Source of the DNA: Sva-07 sp963698435
GTDB taxonomy: Bacteria; Actinomycetota; Acidimicrobiia; Acidimicrobiales; Ilumatobacteraceae
NCBI GenBank assembly: GCA_963698435.1
Contig: CAVOQV010000017.1
Span: 124,001 to 188,000, forward strand
Direction: 5' to 3'
DNA length: 64,000 bases
Shown one piece after another: positions 29,174 to 37,143 of this stretch. The notes below the pieces were generated by a model. That model was not told the DNA's origin. It saw nothing but the letters and a program-made list of their open reading frames with translations, and searched no databases. Every line of letters starts with the position of its first letter. Position 1 is the stretch's first letter. The position numbers and the translations under genes are program-made.

Positions 29174-29799
29174 GACCGTTGGGTTCCTTCTGAGGTCGCG
29201 GCATCGGTGTCGGCGGGCAGGCCGAGGAGCTGACAGGTTGCGTCGGCGGCGATCGTGAATGGGCGCAGGACCACGTCGGCACCCAGCGCCCGATAGTGCA
29301 CTGCGTCGCGCTCGTGGAGCGCTGTCACGGCGACCTGGCCGTCGTAGTCGTGGTGGCGCAGGGCGTGGAGGAGCGCTGTTGTCGCGGGGATCGAGGGGAT
29401 CGTGCTCACGACACGGGGAGCCACCGCGACGTACAGCGCGGTGGTGGCGTCGAGCCCGAGCAGCAATGCCAGCCCGTACCCGATCCCTGCCGTGAAGGCC
29501 ACCTGTCCGATTCCGGTGGCGAGCGCAACCGGTCCGGTGGTGCGGACCAGGTGGACGTCGAGCTTGAGACCGACGAGGAACAGCAACAGGGCGATCCCCA
29601 GACGAGCGAACAGCTCCAGATCGTCGCCGCCCTCCACCCAGGCGAACCCCGACGGCCCGGCCAGGATCCCGATAGCGATGAACGCCACGATGAGCGGCTG
29701 GCGCAGACGGTTGGCAACGATGCCGGCCGCCGCGGCGACCCCGACGATCACCGCCAAGGTGGTGAAGTCGTCGTGGATCACCAGCAGTCCTTGGGTCAA
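29170..29799 (-). CDS. Collapsed cation/proton antiporter fused in frame to a TrkA-N tail
   Basis: 209 aa. Residues 1-~150 are the N-terminal helices of a CPA2/KefB-type Na+(K+)/H+ antiporter (HDDFTTLAVIVGVAAAAGIV, FIAIGILAGPSGFAWVEGG, LGIALLLFLVGLKLD). At about 29425-29430 the sequence jumps to VVSTIPSIPATTALLHALRH and YDGQVAVTALHERDAVHY, which is the end of the cytoplasmic TrkA-N/RCK domain of the same protein class, ending with LGADVVLRPFTIAAD. Intact antiporters have ~600 residues, so ~400 are missing, yet the frame is kept. It overlaps both flanking USP genes by 4 bp. Either a real in-frame deletion or an assembly collapse; it should not transport as is. Confidence 0.6.
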   Translation of the reverse strand: MTQGLLVIHDDFTTLAVIVGVAAAAGIVANRLRQPLIVAFIAIGILAGPSGFAWVEGGDDLELFARLGIALLLFLVGLKLDVHLVRTTGPVALATGIGQVAFTAGIGYGLALLLGLDATTALYVAVAPRVVSTIPSIPATTALLHALRHHDYDGQVAVTALHERDAVHYRALGADVVLRPFTIAADATCQLLGLPADTDAATSEGTQRS

Positions 29800-30632
29800 C
29801 CGGTCGGGCGGGGAACGATCGCGATGGGCCGCTTGGAGTATCGAGCGACGTAGCCGGCGACGCTTCCGAGCAGCAATCCGCGTACGGCACCGAGCCCTCT
29901 GGTTCCGACCACCAGCAGCGACGCGTCGGTTTCGTCGGCGACGTGTTCGAGCGCGGTGCGGGCGTCGCCCGGTTCGATCCGCATCTCATACGGCACTCCG
30001 CGCGCCCCGATCGGGGTACACGACTGTTCGAGCGCCTCGCGGGCAGCGTCCATCATCGCGTTGTTCGCTCCAAGAATCGGCGCGTTGACCGCAACGATGC
30101 GCGCACCGGTTGCCTCGGCGAGACCGATCGCCCAGTCCAGCGCATGCGTTGCACCCTCCGAGCCGTCGAGGCCGATCACGATCGGGCCGTCCGACGGATC
30201 GGATTCGCCACGCAGCACGACGACCGGGCACGGGGCGTGTTCGACACACTCTTGTGACACCGATCCGAGCAGCAACCCTGCGAAGCCGCCCAAACCACGA
30301 GCGCCCACAACGAGCATGTTGGTACCCGTCCGGGCAGCGGCGGCCAAGAGCACAGACGCGGCGGGACCACGCCCTGCCTCGACCTCCACCCGATCGGCAT
30401 CAGCTTCGAGCTCCTCACGAACCACGGCGCGGGCGTTCTCGCAGGCCTGTTCGTCCATCTCGTCCGGCCCGGGCAGTGTCGCGGGCCCGCCCGGGGTCAC
30501 GGCACTGGAGGGGTACTGCCAGGCGGCAATCGCCCGGAGCCCGGCGCCTTGGGCGGCGGCCGTGCGGGCGGCCCAGCGCAACGCAGCGCGCGAGCCATCC
30601 GAACCGTCGATGCCAACAATGATCTCAACCAT
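29796..30632 (-). CDS. Universal stress protein, two Usp domains
   Basis: 278-aa tandem Usp with both nucleotide loops complete: VGARGLGGFAGLLLGSVS in the first half and VGTRGLGAVRGLLLGSVA in the second, the ATP-binding type. Start at 30632, because AAGGAG lies 6 nt upstream; the longer form starting at 30647 would place that ribosome-binding site inside the gene. Its stop overlaps the start of the collapsed antiporter gene. Very similar in layout to the mycobacterial Rv2005c/Rv2026c class. Confidence 0.9.
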   Translation of the reverse strand: MVEIIVGIDGSDGSRAALRWAARTAAAQGAGLRAIAAWQYPSSAVTPGGPATLPGPDEMDEQACENARAVVREELEADADRVEVEAGRGPAASVLLAAAARTGTNMLVVGARGLGGFAGLLLGSVSQECVEHAPCPVVVLRGESDPSDGPIVIGLDGSEGATHALDWAIGLAEATGARIVAVNAPILGANNAMMDAAREALEQSCTPIGARGVPYEMRIEPGDARTALEHVADETDASLLVVGTRGLGAVRGLLLGSVAGYVARYSKRPIAIVPRPTG

Positions 30633-30662
30633 CTTCGTCTCCTTCACTCGAGTGGTGCGGCG

Positions 30663-31505
30663 TCACTCATCGACGCACGCTTGATCGTCCATCGGTCGTG
30701 TGATCAGGACCGGACACGGAGCGCGGCGCACGACTTCGGTGGCGACGCTGCCCATGGTGATACGGGTCAATCCGCTGTGGCCGTGGGTTGCGAGGGCGAT
30801 CAGAGCGGCGGGAAGGCGCTCGGCGAGCCAGGGAATCGAGCGGCCCGGTGCGCCGTGGAGCACTTTGGTTCTCGCCCGAGATGTCGGTGTGTGCAGTCGG
30901 GCCGCCAGCGTGTCCAAACGCGCCGTCGCGGCTTCGGCCTCTCGGTTGGGGTGAGGTCGATGTGCTGGCTCTGGGTCCTCGTCCGGCCCCACCACTTCGG
31001 TGAGCCATGGCTCGAGCTGGAGTCGATCGCACCACGTGGCCGCCGCGGGAATGATGCTGTCGGACAACTCGGAGCCATCCGAGCACACCAGGAGTCGGCC
31101 ATGTTCGCCCGGCAGGAGGGTGGTTCTGCAGTGTGGGCCCACGAGGATGAGGGGCTGCGTCGACCGGCAGACGACCTTCGTGGAGACGCTGCCCAGCACC
31201 GCGGCCCGAAGAACGCCCTTGCCCCGAGTGGCCATGCACAGCATCGCGTCGGGCTCGGTTGCGGCGATCGCGAGGAGTACTTCGGCGGGGTCGCCGTTGC
31301 CAACGACCCGAGTCTCGATGTCAACGACCTCGGAGTACAGCTGAGCGCGATCGTCGAGTTCGCGCTGCGCTGCGTCGACGTCGCCGGGGGCGCAGCTCAC
31401 AAGCAGCACCCGCGCCCGATCCAGGCGGGCAGCGATCGAACACGCCGGCCGGATGGCGCGCTCAGCGAACGCGGAACCATCGAGCGGAACCACAATCGTC
31501 GTCAT
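30663..31505 (-). CDS. Universal stress protein, two Usp domains (operon leader)
   Basis: 280-aa tandem Usp beginning MTTIVVPLDGSAFAERAI. ATP loops: MATRGKGVLRAAVLGSVS and LATHGHSGLTRITMGSVA. Start at ATG 31505; an AAGG lies just before it. It is the promoter-proximal gene of the operon USP - USP - antiporter remnant - USP - PfkB. A 20-bp palindrome (31690-31709) with DosR-box-like ends lies 185 bp upstream. Confidence 0.88.
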   Translation of the reverse strand: MTTIVVPLDGSAFAERAIRPACSIAARLDRARVLLVSCAPGDVDAAQRELDDRAQLYSEVVDIETRVVGNGDPAEVLLAIAATEPDAMLCMATRGKGVLRAAVLGSVSTKVVCRSTQPLILVGPHCRTTLLPGEHGRLLVCSDGSELSDSIIPAAATWCDRLQLEPWLTEVVGPDEDPEPAHRPHPNREAEAATARLDTLAARLHTPTSRARTKVLHGAPGRSIPWLAERLPAALIALATHGHSGLTRITMGSVATEVVRRAPCPVLITRPMDDQACVDE

Positions 31506-31907
31506 GACCTTGCGTACACCCCTTCCGATCCGATGACCTGCCGGTTGTCGTGACCACCTACGAACCCAACGTCCAACGGGTGCGCGACCGCCGGCCATCT
31601 CGATACGTCGACGGCTCCGATAGCGGTCGCTGCGGTAGACCACCCGCGACCAGCGCTACGCCTTCCACGCCCAGTCTCGCGGTCTCTGTTTGGCCCCTCT
31701 AGGGGCGAACGTCCCAACAGGATCCGCGGGCACGTGATCTGTGGAGGGCTCCGGTCCGTCTCCGGTGGTGTCCATCGACCCTGTTCAGCGGATCCCGGCG
31801 ACTGCTTGGCTCGACACGTGGATCAGCGGCCCATTGCGACCTCACCGGAACGCGAGACCGCCCACGCCTTGTCCGTCGGTGGCCGGCACATCCCGTTTCA
31901 GGACGAG
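31506..31907. other. Intergenic region upstream of the USP operon
   Basis: 402 bp with no gene I can support. Short frames on both strands lack family resemblance. It contains the palindrome at 31690-31709 and the 3' end of the ParDE operon at its far edge. The first 180 bp before 31505 hold no clear TANNNT box at leaderless spacing. Confidence 0.5.
31690..31709. promoter_or_regulatory. 20-bp palindrome resembling a DosR box
   Basis: TTGGCCCCTCTAGGGGCGAA: 8 of 10 base pairs are symmetric. Its outer bases (TTSG at the left, CSAA at the right, CT/AG next to the centre) match the mycobacterial DosR consensus TTSGGGACTWWAGTCCCSAA at 13 of 20 positions; the inner GGA/TCC are replaced by CCC/GGG. 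It lies upstream of a Usp/PfkB operon, the kind of target DosR has. Could also be the operator of another two-fold symmetric regulator. Confidence 0.45.
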
Positions 31908-32237
31908 TCAGGTGCCGATCTCATCGATCATCGCTGATGGTATGTCTCGCCGGGTGTGGAGAATGCGCCAGACATCCACGACCTCGTCGCCGACGACGTA
32001 GAACACCAGATACGGGAAGTGAGCCAACGGTTGGACTCGGAGGCCAGGAATCTCGAGCTCGTAGGAGAACCGCAGACTGCCCGATTGCGGTGTTCGACCG
32101 ATTCGGCCGACGGCCCGTTCGACGGCGTCGACGAAACGCAGGGCGACTTCAGCGTCCGCCTCGGCGAGGTAGTAGTCGACGGCGTGGTCGATGTCAGCGG
32201 CAGCCCGCTCGCGAAGTCGGACTGACCGGACGCTCAC
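31908..32237 (-). CDS. parE: ParE/RelE-family toxin
   Basis: 109-aa toxin of the ParE/RelE fold: VRLRERAAADIDHAVDYYLAEA, RFVDAVERAVGRIGRTPQSGS, then the C-terminal LVFYVVGDEVVDVWRILHTRRDI typical of ParE. ParE toxins poison DNA gyrase; RelE relatives cut mRNA, and the sequence does not fully settle which. It follows the antitoxin gene by 3 bp. Together they form a complete ParDE module in a region with many truncated genes, consistent with accessory DNA. Confidence 0.88.
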   Translation of the reverse strand: MSVRSVRLRERAAADIDHAVDYYLAEADAEVALRFVDAVERAVGRIGRTPQSGSLRFSYELEIPGLRVQPLAHFPYLVFYVVGDEVVDVWRILHTRRDIPSAMIDEIGT

Positions 32238-32240
32238 GGA

Positions 32241-32474
32241 TCAGGCGTCGGACCGGATGCGGTCACGCACGGACGTGAAGTACGAAGCATCGGCAACGGG
32301 ACCCGGTGACGATGATGCCCCGTCGAGGAGGATGCGTCGAAGTTGTTGACGGTCCTTGTCGCGACGGATGAGATCGCGGACGTACTCGCTCGTGGACCCG
32401 TAGGTGCCTTCGCCAACCTGCTCGTCGACGTACGATTTGAGTTCGTCCGGCAGCGACACGTTCATCGTCGACAT
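32241..32474 (-). CDS. parD: ParD-family ribbon-helix-helix antitoxin
   Basis: 77-aa antitoxin. The N-terminal MNVSLPDELKSYVDEQVGEG and TSEYVRDLIRRDKDR are the ribbon-helix-helix DNA-binding part of ParD/CopG; the acidic-free C-terminal half wraps the toxin. TAGACT lies 6 nt before the ATG (leaderless), and an inverted repeat at 32493-32511 just upstream is the likely autoregulatory operator. Confidence 0.88.
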   Translation of the reverse strand: MSTMNVSLPDELKSYVDEQVGEGTYGSTSEYVRDLIRRDKDRQQLRRILLDGASSSPGPVADASYFTSVRDRIRSDA

Positions 32475-32480
32475 CTACTC

Positions 32481-32511
32481 AGTCTACCGAACCTTGGCAA
32501 AGCTTGCCAAG
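32481..32511 (-). promoter_or_regulatory. ParD promoter and palindromic operator
   Basis: -10 box TAGACT (32481-32486 on the minus strand), 6 nt from the ATG at 32474. Immediately upstream CTTGGCAA-AGC-TTGCCAAG (32493-32511) is a perfect 8-bp inverted repeat overlapping where a -35 element would be. Binding of ParD/ParDE here would block the promoter, the usual toxin-antitoxin autoregulation. Confidence 0.6.
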
Positions 32512-32801
32512 ACCTCGTGTCCGGCTCAGCGAAAGTGTGGCACCGCAATGGGGCCGATGTCGGGTGCTACCCGGGGGGCATCACCTTGACCTCGTCGGTT
32601 GACGTTGTCGGAGGCGTGGGCTTCTGGGCTCTCATTCGATGACCTCGTCGAGGAATTCGCTGATGATCGTGGCGAGTTCGTTCAGGTTTGCGATGTCGAA
32701 GTGGAGGTGGAGAAAGGTGCCTCAGCAAGAGACTTACTGCTATCGTCGCGCATCGTTCGGGCGCTGCCCCCGAGCGCCGTTGTCGACAGGAGACCTCCCC
32801 A
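32512..32801. other. Gap before the serine hydrolase, possible gene remnant
   Basis: 290 bp without a convincing gene. On the minus strand a 29-codon open stretch ending at 32632 reads HLHFDIANLNELATIISEFL and looks protein-like, but it has no start and a stop just upstream, so it may be a remnant. TATCGT (32741-32746) with TGC before it resembles an extended -10 box for the gene at 32802. Confidence 0.3.
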
Positions 32802-34091
32802 ATGTCCAGTCACTTCTCACGGTCGACGTCGCGCAGGCGCACCGCGGTCGCCGGGTTCCTCGTTGCGGCGGGCCTCGTCGCGGCGTCGTGTTCCAGCGAT
32901 GGCGACTCGAGCACCGCGACGGAGACTGTCGCAACGGATGCTCCGGCGACGACGGAGGCAACGGCTTCGACGAGTCCCACGAGCGATGGGACGATGTGGA
33001 CGGGTACCGAACCGAACACGACCCCGGTCGACGACGCGACCGCAGCCGAGTGGCAGGCGCTCTTCGAAGCCGCATTGGCGAAGTCCGACGGGTTGCCCGG
33101 CGCGTGGATCGCGGTCTCGAATCCCGAACGCGGGTACTGGTCCGGTGCGCTCGGCGACGCGGTCGTCGGCACGCAGCCGGCGACGGTCGAGGACCACGGC
33201 CGGATCGGTTCGATGACCAAGACCTTCACGGCCACGGCGGCGTTGGAACTGATCGACCAGGGTGAGTTGAACCTCGACGACACCGTCGCCGACCTCGTGC
33301 CCGACCTCGCCGCTCAGTTCCCCGACACCGCCGACCTGACCGTCGAGAACCTCCTCGCGATGGACAGCGGCCTCGGTGACTACGCCAACGTCGCGAACGG
33401 TGCGACGGCGCAGGCCGTCGCCGATCCGACCAAGGTGTGGACGCCCGAGGAACTCATCGCATCCGGCATCGAGTCGTCACCGGTGCAACCGATGGGAACG
33501 CCGGGCTATTCGACGACGAACTACATCATCCTCGGCAGGATCCTCGAAGCGGTGACCGGAAAGACGATCGAGGACATCGACACCGGCGTCGCCGAGAGCC
33601 TCGGCCTGACCCAGACGGCCCTGCTTCCTGCTGACGACAACTCGATGCCGGATCCATCGTCGCACGGCTACATCGAACCCGCCGGAGTGGCGGACCTCGC
33701 GGGCTCGTACGGCATCGATGCGGTGGCTGGCACCGACACCACCGACTGGTCGATCTCGTGGGGCGGAGCCGGAGGCGGTATGTACTCGGTGATCGACGAG
33801 GTGTTCCAATGGACCGCCAGTGCCATGGGAACCACGCTGCTGTCCAAGGGCCTCGGGGATCAGCGACTCATGCTCGACACGAAGATCGACGATGCCGGCC
33901 TGGACTATGGCCTCGGCATCTTCGGACTCCAAGACTTGCCCGGCTGGGTCGGTCACACCGGCCAGGTGATCGGCTGGGAATCGCTGGGCCTGTACAACCC
34001 CGAAACCGGCGCAACCATGGCGATCATCCTCAACGGCACGCACTCGTTGGGCAACTTCCTCGATGCGCTGTACGCGGCGGCCACCGGCTGA
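32802..34091 (+). CDS. Beta-lactamase-fold serine hydrolase lipoprotein
   Basis: 429-aa exported enzyme of the class C beta-lactamase/penicillin-binding (DUF302-free) family. Signal peptide with lipobox (LVAASC), then a Thr/Ser-rich linker, then the catalytic domain: nucleophile SMTK in IGSMTKTFT, second motif YSTTN (YxN type) in PGYSTTNYIILG, third motif HTGQVIG. Such proteins act as D-alanyl-D-alanine carboxypeptidases, esterases or amidases; true beta-lactamase activity is unlikely to be its main role. AGGAG lies 9 nt before the ATG. Intact. Confidence 0.85.
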   Translation: MSSHFSRSTSRRRTAVAGFLVAAGLVAASCSSDGDSSTATETVATDAPATTEATASTSPTSDGTMWTGTEPNTTPVDDATAAEWQALFEAALAKSDGLPGAWIAVSNPERGYWSGALGDAVVGTQPATVEDHGRIGSMTKTFTATAALELIDQGELNLDDTVADLVPDLAAQFPDTADLTVENLLAMDSGLGDYANVANGATAQAVADPTKVWTPEELIASGIESSPVQPMGTPGYSTTNYIILGRILEAVTGKTIEDIDTGVAESLGLTQTALLPADDNSMPDPSSHGYIEPAGVADLAGSYGIDAVAGTDTTDWSISWGGAGGGMYSVIDEVFQWTASAMGTTLLSKGLGDQRLMLDTKIDDAGLDYGLGIFGLQDLPGWVGHTGQVIGWESLGLYNPETGATMAIILNGTHSLGNFLDALYAAATG

Positions 34092-34132
34092 CCCCAGCCA
34101 GACAGCCACCCAAAGAAGGGACCCGACTCATC

Positions 34133-34491
34133 ATGGATCTCAAGCAGAAGCTCATCGACCTGGCCCGGGAAGCGACGGGCGATGACCAGATCACCGTCGC
34201 CGGTGACTTCCAACCCAAGAGCTGTACCTGATGACCTCGAACAACGCCAAGGGGATCATCCTCGCCAAGCATCTCGTGCTGCTCGACACGCTCGATCGCG
34301 ACAACCTGAGTGTCGAGATGCACCAGAAGGCCACCGTGCGCACAGCGATCATCACCGACGAGTCGACCGGCCACGAGTACAAGATCGAGGGCAAGCGCAT
34401 CCTGTTCCACCACATGAACGACATGCTGGACGCCCTCATGTCGTCCCACGCCGACGACCACGAGCACGAGACGGCCGTCACGGTCGAATGA
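34133..34491 (+). pseudogene. Broken paralogue of the glycine-zipper protein at 45099
   Basis: Starts MDLKQKLIDLAREATGDDQ, almost identical to the intact gene 45099-45632, and after residue ~28 jumps out of frame to LYLMTSNNAKGIILAKHLV, which in the intact copy comes ~55 residues later. The lost piece is exactly the glycine-zipper region (AAGAAAGATLGNAVGG). The tail is well conserved to GKRILFHHMNDMLDAL. So ~165 bp are missing around 34219-34226. Without that segment and with the shift it is probably dead. Confidence 0.7.
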
Positions 34492-34546
34492 CCTCGCCAC
34501 GGCCCCCGAGTTCAACACCCCACCAGAACCATTCGAAGGAATCGAC

Positions 34547-34945
34547 ATGAAGCGTCCTGTCCTTGTCACGGTGATCGGGATCGTCATGATCGTCGTCGGT
34601 CTGGTCCAGCTCGGCACCGGCATCCTCCTCGTGAGTCAGCGCAACGACGCCACCGTCCTCGCCGACGCGAACGTCACGACGAACGAACTGACGTCGATAG
34701 CGGTCTCACTCCTCGTGATCGGCTCGCTGTCGGTGCTGCTCGCGTTCGCCTTGCTGAACGGCAGCCGCATCGCACGCGCGCTGATCGGTGTGCTGGAGCT
34801 CGGCCAGATCGCCGGTGGCATCTACATCCTGGTGAAGTTGGACAGCAGCCATCAGTCCAGCGGAATCGGCCAGATCGTCGGCGGTCTGGTCGTGCTCTAC
34901 TTCCTGTTCGGCACTGAGAAGGCGAAGGCGTACTTCGCCCGCTGA
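34547..34945 (+). CDS. Four-helix membrane protein of unknown function
   Basis: 132 aa with four hydrophobic helices (LVTVIGIVMIVVGLVQLGTG, IAVSLLVIGSLSVLLAFALL, ALIGVLELGQIAGGIYILV and a last GLVVLYFLFG), no charged pore residues that point to a known transporter. GAAGGAA serves as ribosome-binding site. Small multispan proteins of this kind are common as conserved hypotheticals in actinobacteria. Function not recognised. Confidence 0.6.
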   Translation: MKRPVLVTVIGIVMIVVGLVQLGTGILLVSQRNDATVLADANVTTNELTSIAVSLLVIGSLSVLLAFALLNGSRIARALIGVLELGQIAGGIYILVKLDSSHQSSGIGQIVGGLVVLYFLFGTEKAKAYFAR

Positions 34946-35046
34946 GATCGCCGTGTGGGCCAGTAGCTTCCACGGCAAGCAAGATTCCGAAGCATCGAGA
35001 AGTCGACTGCCTTCAGACGACACCAACACGACCTGAGAGAGCTGAG

Positions 35047-35265
35047 ATGACCGACACCATCGTGGAGACGGGCGCGGCGCGAGCTGTCGACGCCGTGAAG
35101 ACCTACGGGTCCGGAGAGACCGAAGTCCAGGCGCTCGCCGGGGTCACGGTGTCGTTCCCGGCCCAGCAGTTCACGGCCATCATGGGCCCGTCGGGCTCGG
35201 GCAAGAGCACGCTCATGCAGTGCGTCGCCGGGCTCGATCGACTCACGTCGGGGGAGGCCTTCATT
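35047..35265 (+). pseudogene. ABC-transporter ATPase, N-terminal fragment (LolD/MacB type)
   Basis: 73 codons of an ABC ATPase: KTYGSGETEVQALAGVTVSF, the Walker A GPSGSGKST (residues ~48-56) and QCVAGLDRLTSGEAFI. This is the start of a MacB/LolD-type lipoprotein or peptide exporter ATPase. After GEAFI the similarity stops; the signature motif, Walker B and switch His are all absent. The following bases run into an unrelated membrane-protein fragment. A truncation, real or from assembly. Confidence 0.7.
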
Positions 35266-35329
35266 CAACGCGACCTGATACGCATCGACCCGATGACCGT
35301 CACCGCCACGTCGGGACCGCAGCAGGAAC

Positions 35330-35855
35330 TGCGAATCCGACCCGAACAGGCCCCTGAAGCCGGGTCGCGCCGATGCCCGCAACCTGCTGATCGTCTGGTA
35401 CATCCGCAAGTCGTTCTACATGTGGCTGTTCCTCGGCCTGATCGGCGCACAGGCCACGCGCGGGACGACCGACGTCGACATCGACTGGACCGAGCCGGAC
35501 AAGCTGCTCGGCGAATTCCTTTCACCGTTGGCCGGGATGATCCTCGCGGTCGTCGTGAGACTCGGGTCGACGTGGGCGGCGCTCGCCCTGGCGTACCCGC
35601 TCGCCCGGAGGCATGACGCGTCTGCTCGAACCTCGAACCGGCTTCATGAGCGGGATGGGCCGATGGTTCGACCGGCTCCACGTCGCCAAGGCGTACCGCT
35701 CGCTCCGTTGGACACACCACGTTCGTCAAGAGGCACTGCACCGGTTCGGGACAGCTGGACAGCGGGTGTCGAAGCTCGACCCGATCATGGACATCGTCAA
35801 CATCTCGATGGCCGTGCTCTTCTTCGTCTCACTGGTCGCCTTCGCGCCGTCGTGA
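35330..35855 (+). pseudogene. Membrane protein fragment with a frameshift
   Basis: One frame reads PLKPGRADARNLLIVWYIRK, then SFYMWLFLGLIGAQA and PLAGMILAVVVRLGSTWAAL; near 35615 it passes to the next frame with MGRWFDRLHVAKAYRSLRW and a final membrane segment DIVNISMAVLFFVSLVAFAPS ending at 35855. Three likely membrane helices in all. No start codon can be placed on the 5' side, which abuts the truncated ABC ATPase. No family recognised. Confidence 0.45.
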
Positions 35856-37143
35856 CCGTGCTCGGCGGTCGGTCGGTTTCGCACGACATCGACGCTGCGC
35901 CGGCGGAGACGACGGTCGATCCTCGCAGGATCACACGGCGCTTCGTGGTGCATCCAGATCGCCAACGGTGGTCGCAGGATCTGCAGGGGCCGATTGCTGG
36001 ACGAACTCAGTTCGCAGCTCGGACTCGACGTGCTCCGCTCGTCTCGGTCCGAATTGCACGCGATCGAGCACCTCGACGCATGGAGTGCAGCGATTCGGGC
36101 GCTCCACCTGCCGGACGACGTTTCACAACCGATCACTCGTCGCTCGGTCACGGTCGTGCTCGCCACCCGCGACCGCCCCGATGAACTCGAGCTGTGTCTG
36201 CGGTCACTGCTGGCGTCCATCTCGGTCTCGCACCACGAGGTCGACGTGATCATCGTCGACAACAACCCGGCATCCGGGCTGACCAAGCCCGTTGCAGAAC
36301 GATTCTCCGGCGTCACGCTCGTTGACCAGCCGGTTCCCGGTCTCTCATCAGCGAGGAATGCCGGCTTCCGCGCGGCAACGGGCGAGATCGTGGTTGCGAC
36401 CGACGACGACGTCGAGACCCCGCCGGGCTGGATCGATCTGATCGTTCGCCATTTCGAGCGCGCCGACGTCATGGCGGTGTGCGGCAACGTGCTGCCTTTC
36501 GAACTCGAGACATCGTCGCAGATCGCGTTCGAGGACATGAAGTACCTCGGCAAGGGCGACCGATACCGGGAGGTGACGATTGCGGGCTTTCGCCGACCGT
36601 CCAGGCGGGCGTTCGACGCTTGGGAACTCGGTGCCACGGCCAATGCTGCGTTCCGTCGTCGTCCTCTTCGAGAAGCTGGAAGTCGGCCTGATGAACACGG
36701 CGTTGGGGACGGGCACCCCATCCGGCTGCAGTGAGGACTCGTTCTATCTGTATCGCATCGCGCGTGCTGGCCACACGATCGTCTACGACCCGGCCTGCTG
36801 GGTCCAGCACCGGCATCGCCGAACCCCGAAGGCCCTGGAGAAGCAACTGACCGGCTACTTCACGGGCGCGGTCGCCCATCAGCTCGCCACGCTCGAGTTC
36901 GAGCGGGACCTGCGGGCGCTACCCCACCTCACCGGTCTCTGGGTCTGGCAGATCAGGTCGTTTGCGCGGGCTCATCTCGGGCGGCGACCATCGAGACGCT
37001 TCGAGAGCGCCCGTCTCCGAGGCGCGCTCGAAGGTCCGCTGGGGTATTTCCGTGCCCGGCGACGGGCGACCCGGATCGACGGTCGTCGAACTCAGGAGAT
37101 CTCACACGACCAGCGGTGTGGCGGGAACAGCTTGCCCGGCTGA
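35852..37143 (+). pseudogene. GT2 glycosyltransferase, frameshifted
   Basis: A GT-A fold glycosyltransferase: RSVTVVLATRDRPDELELCL opens the domain, DVIIVDNNP and RNAGFRAATGEIVVATDDDVE carry the nucleotide-sugar and metal (DxD) site, and ELGATANAAFRR leads to the acceptor side. Near 36665-36690 the frame shifts to MNTALGTGTPSGCSEDSFYL, then YDPACWVQHRHRRTPKAL. The 5' end is unclear: a GTG at 35852 opens another frame and joins by a shift around 35990. A plausible role is building a surface polysaccharide, since a Wzm/Wzt exporter is next door. Its 3' end overlaps the Wzt gene. Confidence 0.6.

Noticed and set aside
31734..31937. Plus-strand frame of 67 codons upstream of ParE
   Set aside because: No recognisable motif, no ribosome-binding site, overlaps the end of parE on the other strand.
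32802..34091. Antibiotic-resistance beta-lactamase
   Set aside because: Motifs fit class-C-like serine hydrolases in general; lipobox, linker and YSTTN/HTG motifs do not single out a true beta-lactamase.
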